From NCBI RefSeq assembly GCF_000003815.2, contig NC_049983.1, positions 4,597,638 through 4,661,637 on the forward strand: 64,000 nucleotides of DNA, in the 5' to 3' direction. Position numbers and translations under genes: made by a program. The stretch's first letter is position 1. Every line of letters starts with the position of its first letter. The notes under the pieces were generated by a model that did no database searches, was not told where the DNA came from, and was given only the letters and a program-made list of their open reading frames with translations. The stretch is from Branchiostoma floridae (lineage: Eukaryota > Chordata > Leptocardii > Amphioxiformes > Branchiostomatidae). This document shows positions 45,901 through 60,200 of the stretch, piece by piece.

Positions 45901-48266
45901 GACAAAAAAAATCATCTCAAGATGTATATAACTTTATTGCACAACAATTGTACGAGGTACAAAGTATGGCATCTACATAACCACAGTGCTATAACTTAAC
46001 TTAAGGCTTATCTAACTAATACAGGAGTTGTAGTATGGGATAAGTTTCTTACAATCATTGGAGGCTTTTACAATCATTTGGGGAATTTCTAATGTCTAAA
46101 CCTTCTTTGATATATTTTCCTATATCTGCCATGCAGGGATTGTCACATGTCATTATGTATTTGAATTTGCACTTCAGGTCCATTTGGATAAATCCTTGTG
46201 TACAAAATGACAGCCTTCTGTATAGAGAATTGCGTATATCGGAATATTTGGGACATACAACCATAAAGTGATATTCGTCTTCTATTAGCTCTGGAAAGAA
46301 TGGACAAATCCTCTGGTCGATAGGGATTTTTTGGAATCTTCCGGTTTATGATGTCAAATCCAGGCCAGAACCGACGAATTTGTACCGGGGGCATGGAGAG
46401 ATGGTCACAACTTGCAGGACACCATGAATGCAGGACACTGGTCCCAACAGAGCCTCCAGGGACGGGAAGATGTAGAGGAACCTGCTCAAGCACTGGGTCA
46501 ATTTGTGTGACACACGTGCCATTTTGTGTAACAGATATTTGACTTAATTTGCTGATAATGGCACTTTTTTGTGTGTGTAGAACCACATGATATAAAGGTG
46601 CAATATAGAGCCATATTACAACTTTGAAAGAGGGCGTAAGGTTTCATAATTGTTTAATTTACGTGTTTGATAAAGATCTTGAATACGTTTTGTGGTGTGT
46701 ATGGGTGTGATTTTTATTGTAGTTGAAATACTAAGATGATAGGGGAAATCATTAAGGACAAAGTGAAAACAAACACAATCTTAACAGTGCACATAATTTC
46801 TTAAGGTAAATGATGGCCCACATTACTGTAAAAGCACAGTGTCACTGCTTCACTGCTTCGCAAATGAATAAAAAAAACCTCTTCACTGTTTACTTGTCAA
46901 TGTTCTACTTGCACTGCCTGTAAACAAAAGCATACGTAGTACAAAGGGTTCCTCTAACAAAAATACTCTATTGGCAATGCTCGCAAACAAAAGTATATGT
47001 AACAGAAACTGTTCCTCTGACACACCTGAAATGCGTTTGGAATGCAGTTAGCACCAGGTGCGTCAGGCATGCGGTCGGTAGACGTTGTGTGCGTCCGGAA
47101 AACGCCCAACATACGTACCCCATACGAATCTATTCGCACTACGGAAAATTTTGTTGCGCATTTCAGTTGCAATCATACGCATCTCATGCGAAATGAAAAC
47201 GCTTAAGTCGTAATTCAAACGCCAGATGGGCTCGACGTACAATTTAATTTATTCCCAAAAAAATCCAAATGTTGGGCGTTCGGCCGCGTATTGACAAAAT
47301 TTCATGCGGAAATCATGCGCACTTGAAAATATACGCAGGTGTAAACCCACCTTAATATACTTAAACCATTGCTTCCGATTCTCCCCCGACTTACGACGCA
47401 CTGCGCTTATCCTGCGCATCGGAAGGAATCGCAAGGAATCGTACGCGCTTTGTGACCGGGGCTTTACTTACCAGTAGTGATGTAGCTATTCTTCGTGTTA
47501 GTTCTCCCTTTAGTATGTTAGTTTTAAAACTTTCAACACAATTATTACAGTTAGTATATATTATGCTTACACTGTGACTGATTCCCATGACTAAATGTTT
47601 TTAAAGAGTATTTTCAAATTTTCAACCTTTCAGTAACTATTAGGGTTCTTTTTTTTCATTGACATTTATATGGTCTCTTGTTGGGTAATCTTTGCAGCTG
47701 AAGCTAGGATTGCTAGAACAAACAGAAGGGGCAAAATTAAAGCATCAGAGATACTCAACCCAGCCGTCGCCGGCTACAGTGCAGGAAACGGGAACAAAGA
47801 TCAGCAAGAGGAGATTGGATATGGGGCCAAGATGAAGACTCTTTTCCGCATGCCGAGTGCATATGCGGGTAAAACTATGCACATTCTTAAATAATCAAAC
47901 TTTAAATACAATTGAACAAGCGTTCCGAGACCTCATACCTCCATTCACTATCTAGAACCTTTGTAGATTTATTGTTATTTATCAATCATTAAGAGGCGGT
48001 ATAATTATCCCCAACGGTGTTACAATATAACGTATGGCTGTACTACTAGATTTTTTTCATCTTGTCTCATTTGTTGTGCAAAGTCCTATCATGCAAACAC
48101 TAGAATCACAGCGTTTCCTCAATCTTCATGTCATTTTCATTGTTGTCTAAAATATCTGCATACCGTTCCTTTGTTTACTTATTTAGTTCTGCTGCAGTAC
48201 CAAGTCCACACACCAGGGGGCCCCAAGTTGACTTTGGTTTTTGTCTTCTAAACCCCTATGCACATA

Positions 48267-48298
<32 letters not shown>

Positions 48299-51200
48299 TC
48301 ACACACACACACATTCACAAACACACACTCACACACACTCACACTCACATACACACACACATTCACAAACACACACTCACATACACACATTCACAAACAC
48401 ACTCACACACACAGACGCACACACAGACACACACACACACACATACAAACACACACTCACACTCACACATTCACAAACACACTCACACACATACACAGAC
48501 ACACAGACGCACACACATACACATACACACACACACACTCACACACACACACACAAATATACACACACATACACATAAACCTATGTGTACAAGACATGGA
48601 AAGTCTTGAATGTTAATCGTGTCACACAATCTTAATGGTGAGTGCCGCACGTCATGCATGTCGTGTTAGTTATCACATTACTACTTGTTGCAGGGAACTT
48701 CAAATTCGCCCTGCAGGAAGCCGGGTCCGCCTGTCCGAGTCCGGCGGTGGCGGAGTGTTCGGCCTGGCTTCGGCTCAACCCGATCATTCCCGAAACGCTC
48801 CCGGGTTACGATCTCCTGCCCGTCCCCGGGTCGTGTCCGTGCACAGCTGAACAGGCGTACTTTGACAGAAGGTAAGTCTATTGATAGATACTCCATCCTT
48901 AAATTGTGACCTATGTCTTTGTACTGTGTTGATCTTACACTGTATCATTGCTGGAGGCACATAACATAGTATTTTTCATACTATACCGTTACCTTTCATT
49001 AGTTTTCTTTGATGGGGATTCTTTCAACAAGTGTCTGAAAAATCCCGAATTGCAAGCAAGTAACGTTACTATTCGGAAAAAGATATTGTCAGCGATACAC
49101 GCTTGGTAGAAACATCTCACAAGTCATAGATGTTCCATGAAATGATAAAATTTCTGATTTTAGAACTTCAAACGGTGATTATTTACAATCTATATCAGCT
49201 AAAGGGGAAGGAATGCTAATGTGATGTACAAAGCTAGCCATGTGCATTACTGGCTATCAATTTGATTTCTTCTACAGCTACAGCTTCTCCGTAAAGAACT
49301 CCAGGTCCTGCGCCACAAGCCGTATCAAGCTTCGCTCGTACGTGGGTTCGCGGGTGTACCGGATGTGGCGGACATGTTGTTACCAGCCCAGCTACTGGTA
49401 CCATTATATCGCGTACTACAGCTACCTGCGGCCGGGATGGAGACATGCGCAGGCGTGGAGGATCGGCGGGGGGTCCCTCATCTCCGGACAACTGGGCGGG
49501 AACCTTGTGGTGGTAAGTTATGATTCTTATAATCCTGTTTATGTACTATCAGGACTCGAAATACCACCTGCAGGTTAGTGCAGGTAAATGTGGAGCTGTG
49601 CAGGTATTTCTGATGTCTACCTGCACCTAAACTACACTGGTCCATGTACTGGGTTTTATACATAAATGTCCTATGATGTAGGTGTATGTGAATTGTTATT
49701 AGCTGCATTGACCGCCTATTACGTATAAAAGAAAAATATCAATGGTTCCACAACAATTCTAGTATGATCCAAACTTCCTACATTCAGAGTGGTGCAGGTA
49801 TGCAGAGAAAAGTATTTCGAACCCTGACTATGCAGATAGCTATAAGGATGCTTGCTCACTTGACTTTCACGTCGCTAAAGAGGGTCGAGCCCATACGACA
49901 TGTATATTCTTCACGTTATTCTTAGAACATTGTATAGAATATTGGTGATTCAGTACGATCGAGGCACGTCTTTGACAGGCCGAATGTAGCTTCCCGACCT
50001 ACTCAAAACCGCGGTGTTAGTTGTAAGCATGGTCGTCTACGATTGAGAGAATTCGAAGGCCGAATAGTCGCAGAAAAATAAAAGCCGTCTGCGCCAGTCG
50101 ACTATAGGTGTTTACAAATCAAACTAGGAAAATCCATACTCTTCTTGGGAGCGATTACAGTACAGACACGAAGTGATACTCCCAACCCAAGGCCCGCCTT
50201 GGTTGGGGTGGTCCGGAGCAAATTGCAATTAATCTTTGACAAGGGATTTAACATCCATTGGCATAATACCGGTCGGTTTACTGCAATTTCTCAAGCAATG
50301 CTAATTTGGCAAATGATCAACGCATCATTTTCTCCAGTTACATGTTGCTGTTACAGCTTACCTTTGCCACTTCTTCTGTGTAAATTATTTTGTCTCTCTG
50401 GTCCTGCTAAAAACATAATATCGTAATTGGAACACACCGCGGAATTGCACGGAGAACGGGCGCGTGGTTGGAAGGGGGTGCACTATACCGGTCGAACGAA
50501 ACACGGCACAATTAACTGCCGCTATGTACCTTTATTCATCCTCTGTTGTTCCTTTCTTTCCTGTTAGTAGTTGCACAAAACAAAAATCTGCATGAGCATA
50601 CAAAAAGTCATGAGAAAATGGGCGTATACTGACAAGAATTTTCATTTAATTTTGGTCCGTCACAACCGCTATGACGTAAAACTTTACTGCTGGCCGTAGC
50701 ATTAAAAATGGCGGGAAAATGGCGGCGTACGTTCAATTTGACCCATTCAGCCGTAGATCCGGGCTATTATGCAACGGTTCCTCACACTTTTACACGAGTT
50801 GTAGGTCACCAAAAGAAATTCAAGATTGCTGTTGAATCATGCTCGTCTTGTGCCGTGAGCACATGTGATTGTTATCTACAAATCTGGCGATGAACGTGAC
50901 AGTGTGTTTGTCCCACGACGAGCTCGCCTGCCCCGAAAATGACCTGAAAACTTTTGGCCTTGTTGTCTTCGAATGCATTGTTATCGATGCTTTGTAAATT
51001 ATGTATTGGACACCTAGATGTCTGAAGTGTGCATACCTCAGAAATAACTATTGTTGCATGTGTAGATCTCTTTAAGTTCCACTATTTTTAATCGACCGGT
51101 ATAAGGCTTATGACCGGTATTATGCCAATGCATGTTACATGTCTCTAATCAATATAATCATGTATATCATATATCCATTATAATAAGATATCGAAAACAA

Positions 51201-54200
51201 TGGAACATGCTAATAGCACAGTTATCATTTTGTCTGTTTTTGTTCTATACCTTATAGGGGAATGCGGCTCTGGACGAGGTAGGACGGCAGAGCTGCTGCG
51301 AGGGCTCCTCCAGCTATCACTGTAACCTGTTCAGGGAGCGCCGCCCGCTGTCTGTACCAACCTGCGCCGCCAGCTGTACACAGTATGACGTTACCTCTGG
51401 TGAGCTCTGAACAAGCCATTATCTACTGACTACGGCATGCCCTGTGACTTATCGATTTACGTTTAGATGTATAATACGAAATGACAATTTACTCTATATT
51501 GAGGCACTTATAGCTCTTTAATCACTGTTAAGAATAATGCATTTGAGTTTCCTGGTCGAAAGTTATTGAAATTTAGGTTTGTGTTTATGACAAATTAGGT
51601 AGCTAAAAGCTAAGGTTTGGGTTTATAAATTGTTGCTGTCCCGTTTGTAGTGCCCTGTGATACATAGACCAGCAAGTTTCCGACCCGTTTCTGTAGCAGG
51701 ACACATGTTTAAAAACAGAGGTTGCTAGCCCTACCTATCCAAGGGATCCCTATATTTTTATTCCCATCCGAAAGGCGGGTGCAGCCACAGCTGAGATGTC
51801 CTTCCCTGGATGTAAACCGAAGTTTCCCAATTTAAACAAAAAATAATAATTGAAAACATGAGCTCAGCGGTGAGGCTGCTACCAGTTGAGCTACAGGAAC
51901 TGATGAGCAACGTTGTTTTTTTCCTGGACAGCTCTCTCCTGGTCCAGATACGACCCCCATATCCGAACGTTGGACGGCAGAGAGTACACCTTTAACGGTC
52001 TGGGAGAGTACGTCCTCCTGGATGCCAACGGCGAGTACCAGTTTCAGGGGCGGACTGCGCATGCACCAGGTGAGCTGGCTGTGTTGGTATTTGTCAATTG
52101 AAGAGACTATTGATGATGCAGATGTAATGTGTATAAATTATCAAACTCATTTCTTACAACGTTGGTAGACGCATTTTGTACACGGTCACGTAGAATCGAA
52201 TGATTCTCAGACACTGACTCAAGAAAGCTGATGATATCTGACAAACGTTTTACTCTTAATGGGGAATCTTTCTGGTTTCTTTATCTATTATGTAATACGA
52301 AATGGTCTAACTGGATGGTGTATCTTATTCGGCACATCACATGACAGAATCGAAATGAACAATTCATTTATTGACCTGTTGCCATCCTTTTTGATACACC
52401 AATAATGACGTCGCCGTAGTGATACAGCAACAAGTCTGCTATAAAACTTCTGTGCAGTATTTGAAAAAGTAAGCATGCAAGACACAATTTGCATGTTGTT
52501 TGTATTATCTATAATGCTTTGTATCCTCATTTGCATCACCCAGGAACCAGTCACGCGACCAGTTTTTCAGCCATCGCGGCCTGGCAGCGTGACCATCCAC
52601 CCGTCCAGATAAATCTCGTTGGTGAAGTCGGACTGCAGATCTATATGAACGGCACTGTAGTGGACAATTTTCCCTTCGAGAACGACACCTACGAGTTCGA
52701 GGATGACGACACCGTCGCAGTGTATCCAGACCCCCACGAACCATCCTTGTTGATATTCTACAACAACGCACTGTCTGTTAAAGTGACAGCAAAGATGGTA
52801 CGTCTACCGCGTCCGATTTTCAAAGGTGGTTTCTGAGGATTTTAGTTCAAGAAAAATCATTGCATGCGTTTGTGTTTTCTGCAGTGATCTTACGTTGATC
52901 TATGTCAGGGAGATATGTCTTTGAGGAAAACTTACCCCTTTCTATTGCCTTTAGTCGATGCTGCACTTCGAGTTTTCCGTACCAGAGCAGTACAAATCGG
53001 CTACAAAGGGATTGTTTGGCAACTGGGACGGAGATGCAGAGAACGACTTAGTGGCGTCTGACGGCACCCTTCTGCCGGCGGATGCGAGTGAAAGACAGAT
53101 TTATGAAGAGTTCGGAGAGACATGTATGTTCTATTTTATTATTTTTTCATGTAGCTCTTTGCTTTGATATACTTGTTATTACTCCAAGCAAAGCTGTAGC
53201 AATGTGTTCTAAAATCTAGTTAAAGAGATCAGTTAGAGAGAAGAGACTACAGCCATACGCCAAACGTTTAAAGAGAGAATTCTTTTTTGATAAAGATGAT
53301 CAGTATGTCCCGATGTGATTGGATATAACTTTCTCTTATACTAGTGGTACAATGATTTTACATATTGCGCAAAATACAGTTTACCGGTATCATAAACAAA
53401 ACAAACAACGCAGTAGCTGGGGTTCAGTTCAGTTCAGTCATCCATTATTATCAGGTGACACTATGAAGTGGGGACCTAATGATTATATTCTTCTCCCAGG
53501 GAAAGTCACGGAAGTAGATGGACCGAAGAAAACCAGGTTTACATACGGACCTGCGGAAAACATCGACAGCTTCAGAAACGAATCCTACGTACCTCATTTT
53601 ACTGACATGTACAACGCTTCCCAAGATCCGATGTACGCTACTGCTACTGAAATCTGCGGCAGTAGGACGGACTGTATATTCGACACCCTCCAAACCCGGG
53701 ATACGTCTGTTGGAGAGGCGGCGATTCAAACGCAGCAGAGCTTCGACCAGGAAGTCTTTAGCAGAGGTATAGAATACTTTTTTTACATATATCAATATAT
53801 GAATATGCTTGTTTTTAAAGCACAGACGCCTGTTGTAAAAATTTTACAACTAATTTCAATTTCCCCCGTATATAAAATTAATATACCTGTCTAGATCCTA
53901 ATACCTGATAATTAATAATACTACTCAAATGTATTAGAATAGATTTAGAAGCCATGTTTTAGATTAGTGTTAGAAACCATGTGTACTGTATTACGTCGTC
54001 CTATATCTACATGTATATGCCTGTACTTAGCCCGATATAGGGCATGGATATGTGCCATACGCCTATTATCTATAAACCTTGGCTGACTTTCAAGAACAAA
54101 ATCAAGCCCCCAAAAGTGTTGTATGTACTCGTAATGCTTCACATTAATCATTAATTTCTTCATCATGTGTCTAGAGCAATTTCCACCGACCGTAGATGGC

Positions 54201-57200
54201 CCTGAAAGGGTAGTCGCTACTGTTGGAGAGCTTCTGGAGTTCTCAGTAAGTGCAACCGACCGCAGGGGGGCTCAAACCCGCAGAACATCCAGTACAAATC
54301 GGATGACATTCGAGCTGGGGCAGGATGCACCACCTGATGCTAATTTCGTCACTGATGGTGACACAGCAACCTTCTCATGGAACGTGTCCTCTACGGAACC
54401 GTTCAGTTTACAGCTTGACGTGACCAATGAGAATAACGCCAGCGCGCAGTTTTGGCCGACTGTCTACCTGTGCGCGTGCCAACATGGCGGCTTCTGTGAA
54501 CAGAATACGGATGAAGAAGGGAACTTCACGACTCAGAGCAATGGAACTACAAAGTAAGCATCACTAGCAACTATACCCCCGTGAAATTGTAGGGATAGCT
54601 TTTTGTTGTTTTTGTCGGCCTGTGTTGTCCGTAGTTGACCAAGGTCCAACTTTCTTCCCAAACTAGTGTAATACGTGAAATGAAGAATATTGTGCAATAT
54701 TTTGTAAAAAAAAATCTATACATCTTATAGGCATTAAAGCTTCGATTTGTTCTTGTGATAAGTCATTTTCGCCAATGACTGTATTATTAAAAACGTTTGG
54801 AAACATATTATTGTAATAAAATACATTGTGTCTTTACTAGGTTCGAGGAGTTGCAATGCACGTGTGCTATCGGGTACACAGGGGAAAACTGCGAGAGTGA
54901 ACTGGACGCGTGTTCGGAGAACTTCAACCCCTGCTTCGCGGGAGTGACTTGCACGGATCTCCCTCCCCCGGACGGCATGGACGGGTACGTTTGTGGGGAC
55001 TGCCCGACAGGGTTTGTAGGAGATGGACAGAACTGTACAGGTAGGTTGAGAAACACGTGGACTTTAGTACCACAGGATCCGATGTGCAATCACATTTCCA
55101 AACCCGTTGATGCAATTTCCAATTGAGATGAAGAATCAGACTGTTCCCCTTTGTTTCCTATGGGTTAAATATGTATGTAAACGCTGTTTGATATAAACGT
55201 TGCTTACATGTATCAAATAGATTCCACCCAAATTTCTCCGTGTTTACAGACATAAACTACATTCCTTTTAATATCACAGAACCCACGCATTACTATAAAG
55301 GTGGGATCCCTTGTCTTCCACTGTCTCAGAAAAAGAAGTCCAACCATCCATGTATAAGTTAGACTTTAGAGTTAGCTTTAGAAATTAGACTGCCGAAACA
55401 ATGAACCTAGGTCAACAAGATACATGTATATATTCACGCCATTAATATTACAGACATCGACGAATGCCTTACCGAAGAAGGCTCGGTATGCCACCATTTC
55501 TGTGTGAACATCCTCGGCAACTTCAGCTGTGGGTGCAACGAAGGCTTCTCCCTAGCTGAAGACCTGACTACCTGTAAAGGTAAGTATAGCCTCTGTGTCC
55601 AGATATTTAGGAAGAGAGTATTGTAATTTCGTAGTATTTAATCTGATCTTATGCAAACATGCAGGAATTGATAAGTTGTAATTGACTACGATTAATGTCA
55701 GTCAAGAATATCTTCTTATGTTATCACATTGTTATATCATAAATAGGATTGAAATCATATTTTCATCAGTTGTCTTTGTACGTGTATTCCAGATGTGGAC
55801 GAATGTGTGTTTTCAAACAACTGCAGCCAACTGTGCATCAACACCGATGGTTCATACCGCTGTGACTGTTGGGATGGGTTTACCATGTCACCTGATGAAC
55901 AAGACTGCGAAGGTATGTGGCCTTTTCATTGATAGTGCTGAATACCATATTACCCTATCGGGTACGCTCGTAAACTGTATGTGCAATATTAGTAAACCGT
56001 AAGCCTACTACCTGATGAAATTAGATAAAAGGATTGGATTGTACCTAATGTGCACAGACCAAATGAAAGTCAACCTAAGCAATATTACGGCGTTAAAGTA
56101 GAACTATTCTGGATAAGGCAATCTGTATAATATTGACTGCACTGTATTGCTACATGTATATTATCATTTCATACTTTGAGCGTTTAAAAAAAAACAGCCC
56201 AGAGACAAGTTGCACGAGGATATTTCTTATTATTGGAACCCAAAAATAGGCTTTGATCAGGAATCCTCGTGCGACTTGTTTCTGCGCCGTTTTTAACGGC
56301 TCAATTTATGAAATAACGATGTAAATGTGCTAAAATAGTGCATTAGATGTCAATATTGCACAGATTGTCTTATCTAGATTATTTTCACTTTCAACGATCT
56401 TATATTGCTTAGGTTGCCTTTAATGTAAAAAAAAAACACTAATCACATCTATAACCCACACCTACTATATGTTTACAGCTACAAATCCCTGCACGTTAAG
56501 TAACGACCCTGGCTGCGCTCCTGAGACAAGTTGGTGTTTAGTGAACACCAGCGGTGCTGCTGCGTGCGTGTGTTTCAAGGGGCTCCAGTTGACGGCAGAT
56601 GGCGTCACTTGTGAAGGTCTGTACTCTACAACATTACGGACGGCTTGCCCGAATGAGTCACAATACCTTACGCTAATGTCACATATGCACTGATAGTGTA
56701 GTGGTAGGTCGTAGGTAGTGTAGCACCGGTTAGGCTCTAGAACAACGTATTTGTCTCGGTGGAGTGCCAAACGGGGTACCCAAGTGTTTTCACGATTAAG
56801 TTACAGTATCTGTTTGATTTTAACCATAGGTATAATTAAACATTCTAGAAGCCCTTCCGTGCTCCAGAGTAGCCAAGTAGCTATTGCCAAAGGGTGTCCC
56901 ACGCCAGACAGATATAAAAATAGCTTGTAAACTACCAGGTTGGTCCTTTTTCCTGACGACCTGATGGCCGTAGCATTGCTTGGTGTTGCAGATGTATAGA
57001 GATTTATGTAGCTATTTCTGAGCTATTGTTTGGTCATCAATAGTGTCTTTCATGCTCAACTAAACACAAACTTGCGTTTGTTCCTGACACTAAAAACTAC
57101 ACAAGCACTTAGAAATGAATTCTGCATTCTGTCCCATTTTAGCAATGCGGTCATGCAGAAGCCTCTTTGATTTAAGATACATTTTTATCATTTGCTGATA

Positions 57201-60200
57201 CCTTTCCGTCATGTGTTTCAGACGTGGACGAATGTTTAAGTGGAGACAACCACTGTAACCAGCTGTGTAATAATACTCTGGGAGGTTACCAGTGCTATTG
57301 TGAGGAAGGATATGAGCTAACTGAAAGTCTGGTCCAACCGTGCGAAGGTGCAGCATTGTCATGTCTTGTCACTACAGTCAAACCTGTATTAGCGGCCACC
57401 TTTGCATAACGGCCACCTGCCCATAGTGGCCACTTTTTGTCGGTCCCTTGGATTCGTAATGATTAAGAAATAGGCTTAGCGGCCACCTGTCCAACGCGGC
57501 CACGGCCACACGATTTCCGGTCCCGCAGGTACAAAAACACTGCCGATTACGGCCACACGGACCGCTGATCTATGTTTCGGCACGCGTTCGGCCATATACA
57601 GCTGCCGTATCGTCACCCTACGCCGGATTTAAAGCCTCTTTGATTTATTTTCAAAACAAAACTTCGTAAACTGGCGCTACCCATACCCGCCGACAAGCGA
57701 GGTCATATAAGGTCAATAGACGACACCAATATTACAGAGGTAAATTGCGTTAAAGTTACGTTCTAATACACTATCGCTTAGGTTAATTTTTATCACAAAA
57801 ACTTTCTAAATGAATTGTTACAAAGACAAAATGATATGAACTTCAGACTATGGTGGATTTTATTCTTACATTTATTAAGAGATAAGTCTAAAATGACGAG
57901 ACTTTTCTTGTGAGTACCACATTAGCGAACCTGACGTGTGAACGCGGGAGGGAACACACGGACGGCGAAGTATCAAAGGATACAAGACGAAAGATCAAAG
58001 AAATATGACGATACCGGTCTCTTCAGACAATATCAACTGTAGAACATTTAAAACTTTTTATAGCTTTTGTTTTCTTAATACATATAGTGTAAAATCATTG
58101 CAGTACATGTACAGTACTGTATTATGTGAATAAAGATCAGTGGGTACTAAAACCATGTGTAACTTATTGCTTGTGGTCAATTAATTAGCATATTCTCTAT
58201 AGTGGCCACCTCTCTATAGTGGCCAATTTTGACCAGTCCCTTGAGTGGCCGCTATAGACAGGTTTGACTGTATGTGATACCTGAATCCACTGCATATCCC
58301 CATGTTACCTTCCATACTGAAATTCTATTAAATTCTTTATAGAAGAAATTTAGAATTGTTCACTTTTTTAAGAGCTGATAGTGATGATCATCTTTACAAT
58401 GAAATGCACGTTCATTTACAGATCTCGACGAGTGTTTCGATGGCACTCATAATTGCTCTACGGATGAAGAGTGCGTCAACCTGGCCGGAGGATACATGTG
58501 TGTCTGCCCGGCTGGGACCGAGCGGCATGCGGGTCGCTGTGTTGAAGGTAAGTATCCAAAAATGATAATCATCTGTACATACATCTTGATTATTTGATCA
58601 AATCAATCAATCAATCAATCGGTCATTCGCTTGCATTATTATGCATGGCTGCTACAGGCAGACTAATAGAGGGTGTAAACTGCCAGAGTTTCAGCCCTAT
58701 AAATGCTATCAGTGTCAGGGTTGGCCGCTGACCTCCAAAAAGAAACCCCCGAACAAGGCCGAAGTCCCTAACTTCCTGGGTTCGTGCGCTACATGCGCGC
58801 AGAGCCGCTACTTCGGGGGAATACGCTATCCCGGATATATCCGGGCGCGGCACACAGGGCATGTATATGTGTGCCGGATATATCCGGGTTTGGCATTTTA
58901 AGGGTAGATAGTTGAATAGTGGTGTAAATGCAATATCTACAATATTTTGCAATTAATCTAATGTGTGACGCACTTAAAGTTATATTAAAGCAAGTATAAC
59001 GCTCTTGACATGTTACAAGCTGAGTATGTATCATATGAGTGAATACTAAGCCTTTTGAATGTTTGTCTTCCTATACAGTAGTTTCTTCAACCGTCCATGG
59101 GAACACGCTTACGACGACGGAAGAGGATCCAAGTTTATCTACTGCGTCCATGGAAATCCTTCAAACACCGCAAACGGGCAAGATGGCAACGTCAACAACA
59201 AAAACAACAAAAGCAACAACAATGATTAGTTCGTCTCCGGTGTCAAACACAGAAGGTCCCATGTCGACTACGCCATCAATGGCAAATCAAGGTATTTTTT
59301 TTAAATTAATTCCTTTATGCCGTTTTGATGTGGGTCATTGATTCCTGGACCGAAGTGAACTAAAAGCATACAGAGGGTACAAATTATGCATGAACTAAAC
59401 TCAGCGTGCAAAATACATCGCCATAAACCGAGCTAGTACTAGTGCAATGCGCACACTGACGAAAGCTTATTCGGATAGAAATGGAAAATGCTTTGAAAAG
59501 ACACCCAAGTATCTATAGTTACAATTATCACAAAGACAAGTTCAATTTCCCTTTGACGTTTTCAACTGTTTTTCAACACAAGAAATTGCTCACCTCAAAT
59601 TTTCACTTATGTTGAATGGCAGTTAAAAACTTCAAAATGAATTATGCCAACACAGATAAGCTTTCATGCTAATTCAATTTCCTTTGTTGACAAGGGCACT
59701 GTGTTCAACAATTTATGAAAACAGGCCCAAAAGGGATAGGTAGATGGCATATTAAATAAATATTTCAAGACAATGTACATCAAAGTTTTCCCTATTTGCT
59801 CTTTCTCTATATATTGAAGGCTCCCAACCGACCGACGTGGGGACATTGGAGGAAAACACACTGGTGCTGAAGTTGGATATTTCCAAGGACGAGGTGTGTA
59901 TAAGACTGTCCGTGTGTCATGGCCAAATTGCAGTATAATATAACACCGTTTACACGGGGATGATTTTACATTCGTTGGAACTATTTGACTTATTGTTACT
60001 TTCGTTTGAACCATTTAACTTAAAGGAGATCAGTAAAACATACGAGTTGAAAGGGAGCAAATATGTCTTTTCGCCAACGCAGTTGACGGAAAGCCGGCTG
60101 CGAAGCTTCAAGCGAGCCGTGGCCTCGGAGATGTCGGCTTTCTGCGACAGACACGTCGAAGAGGTACCTTCGTGTAGGCTCAAACAACGGAGGGGCTCGC

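Noticed and set aside
48128..48616. Long Thr/His-rich open frames in three frames
   Set aside because: They are the translation of a (CA)n microsatellite inside an intron.
50708..50893. Small gene of 61 codons
   Set aside because: It lies inside an inverted-repeat element in an intron and has no recognisable similarity; kept only as part of that element.
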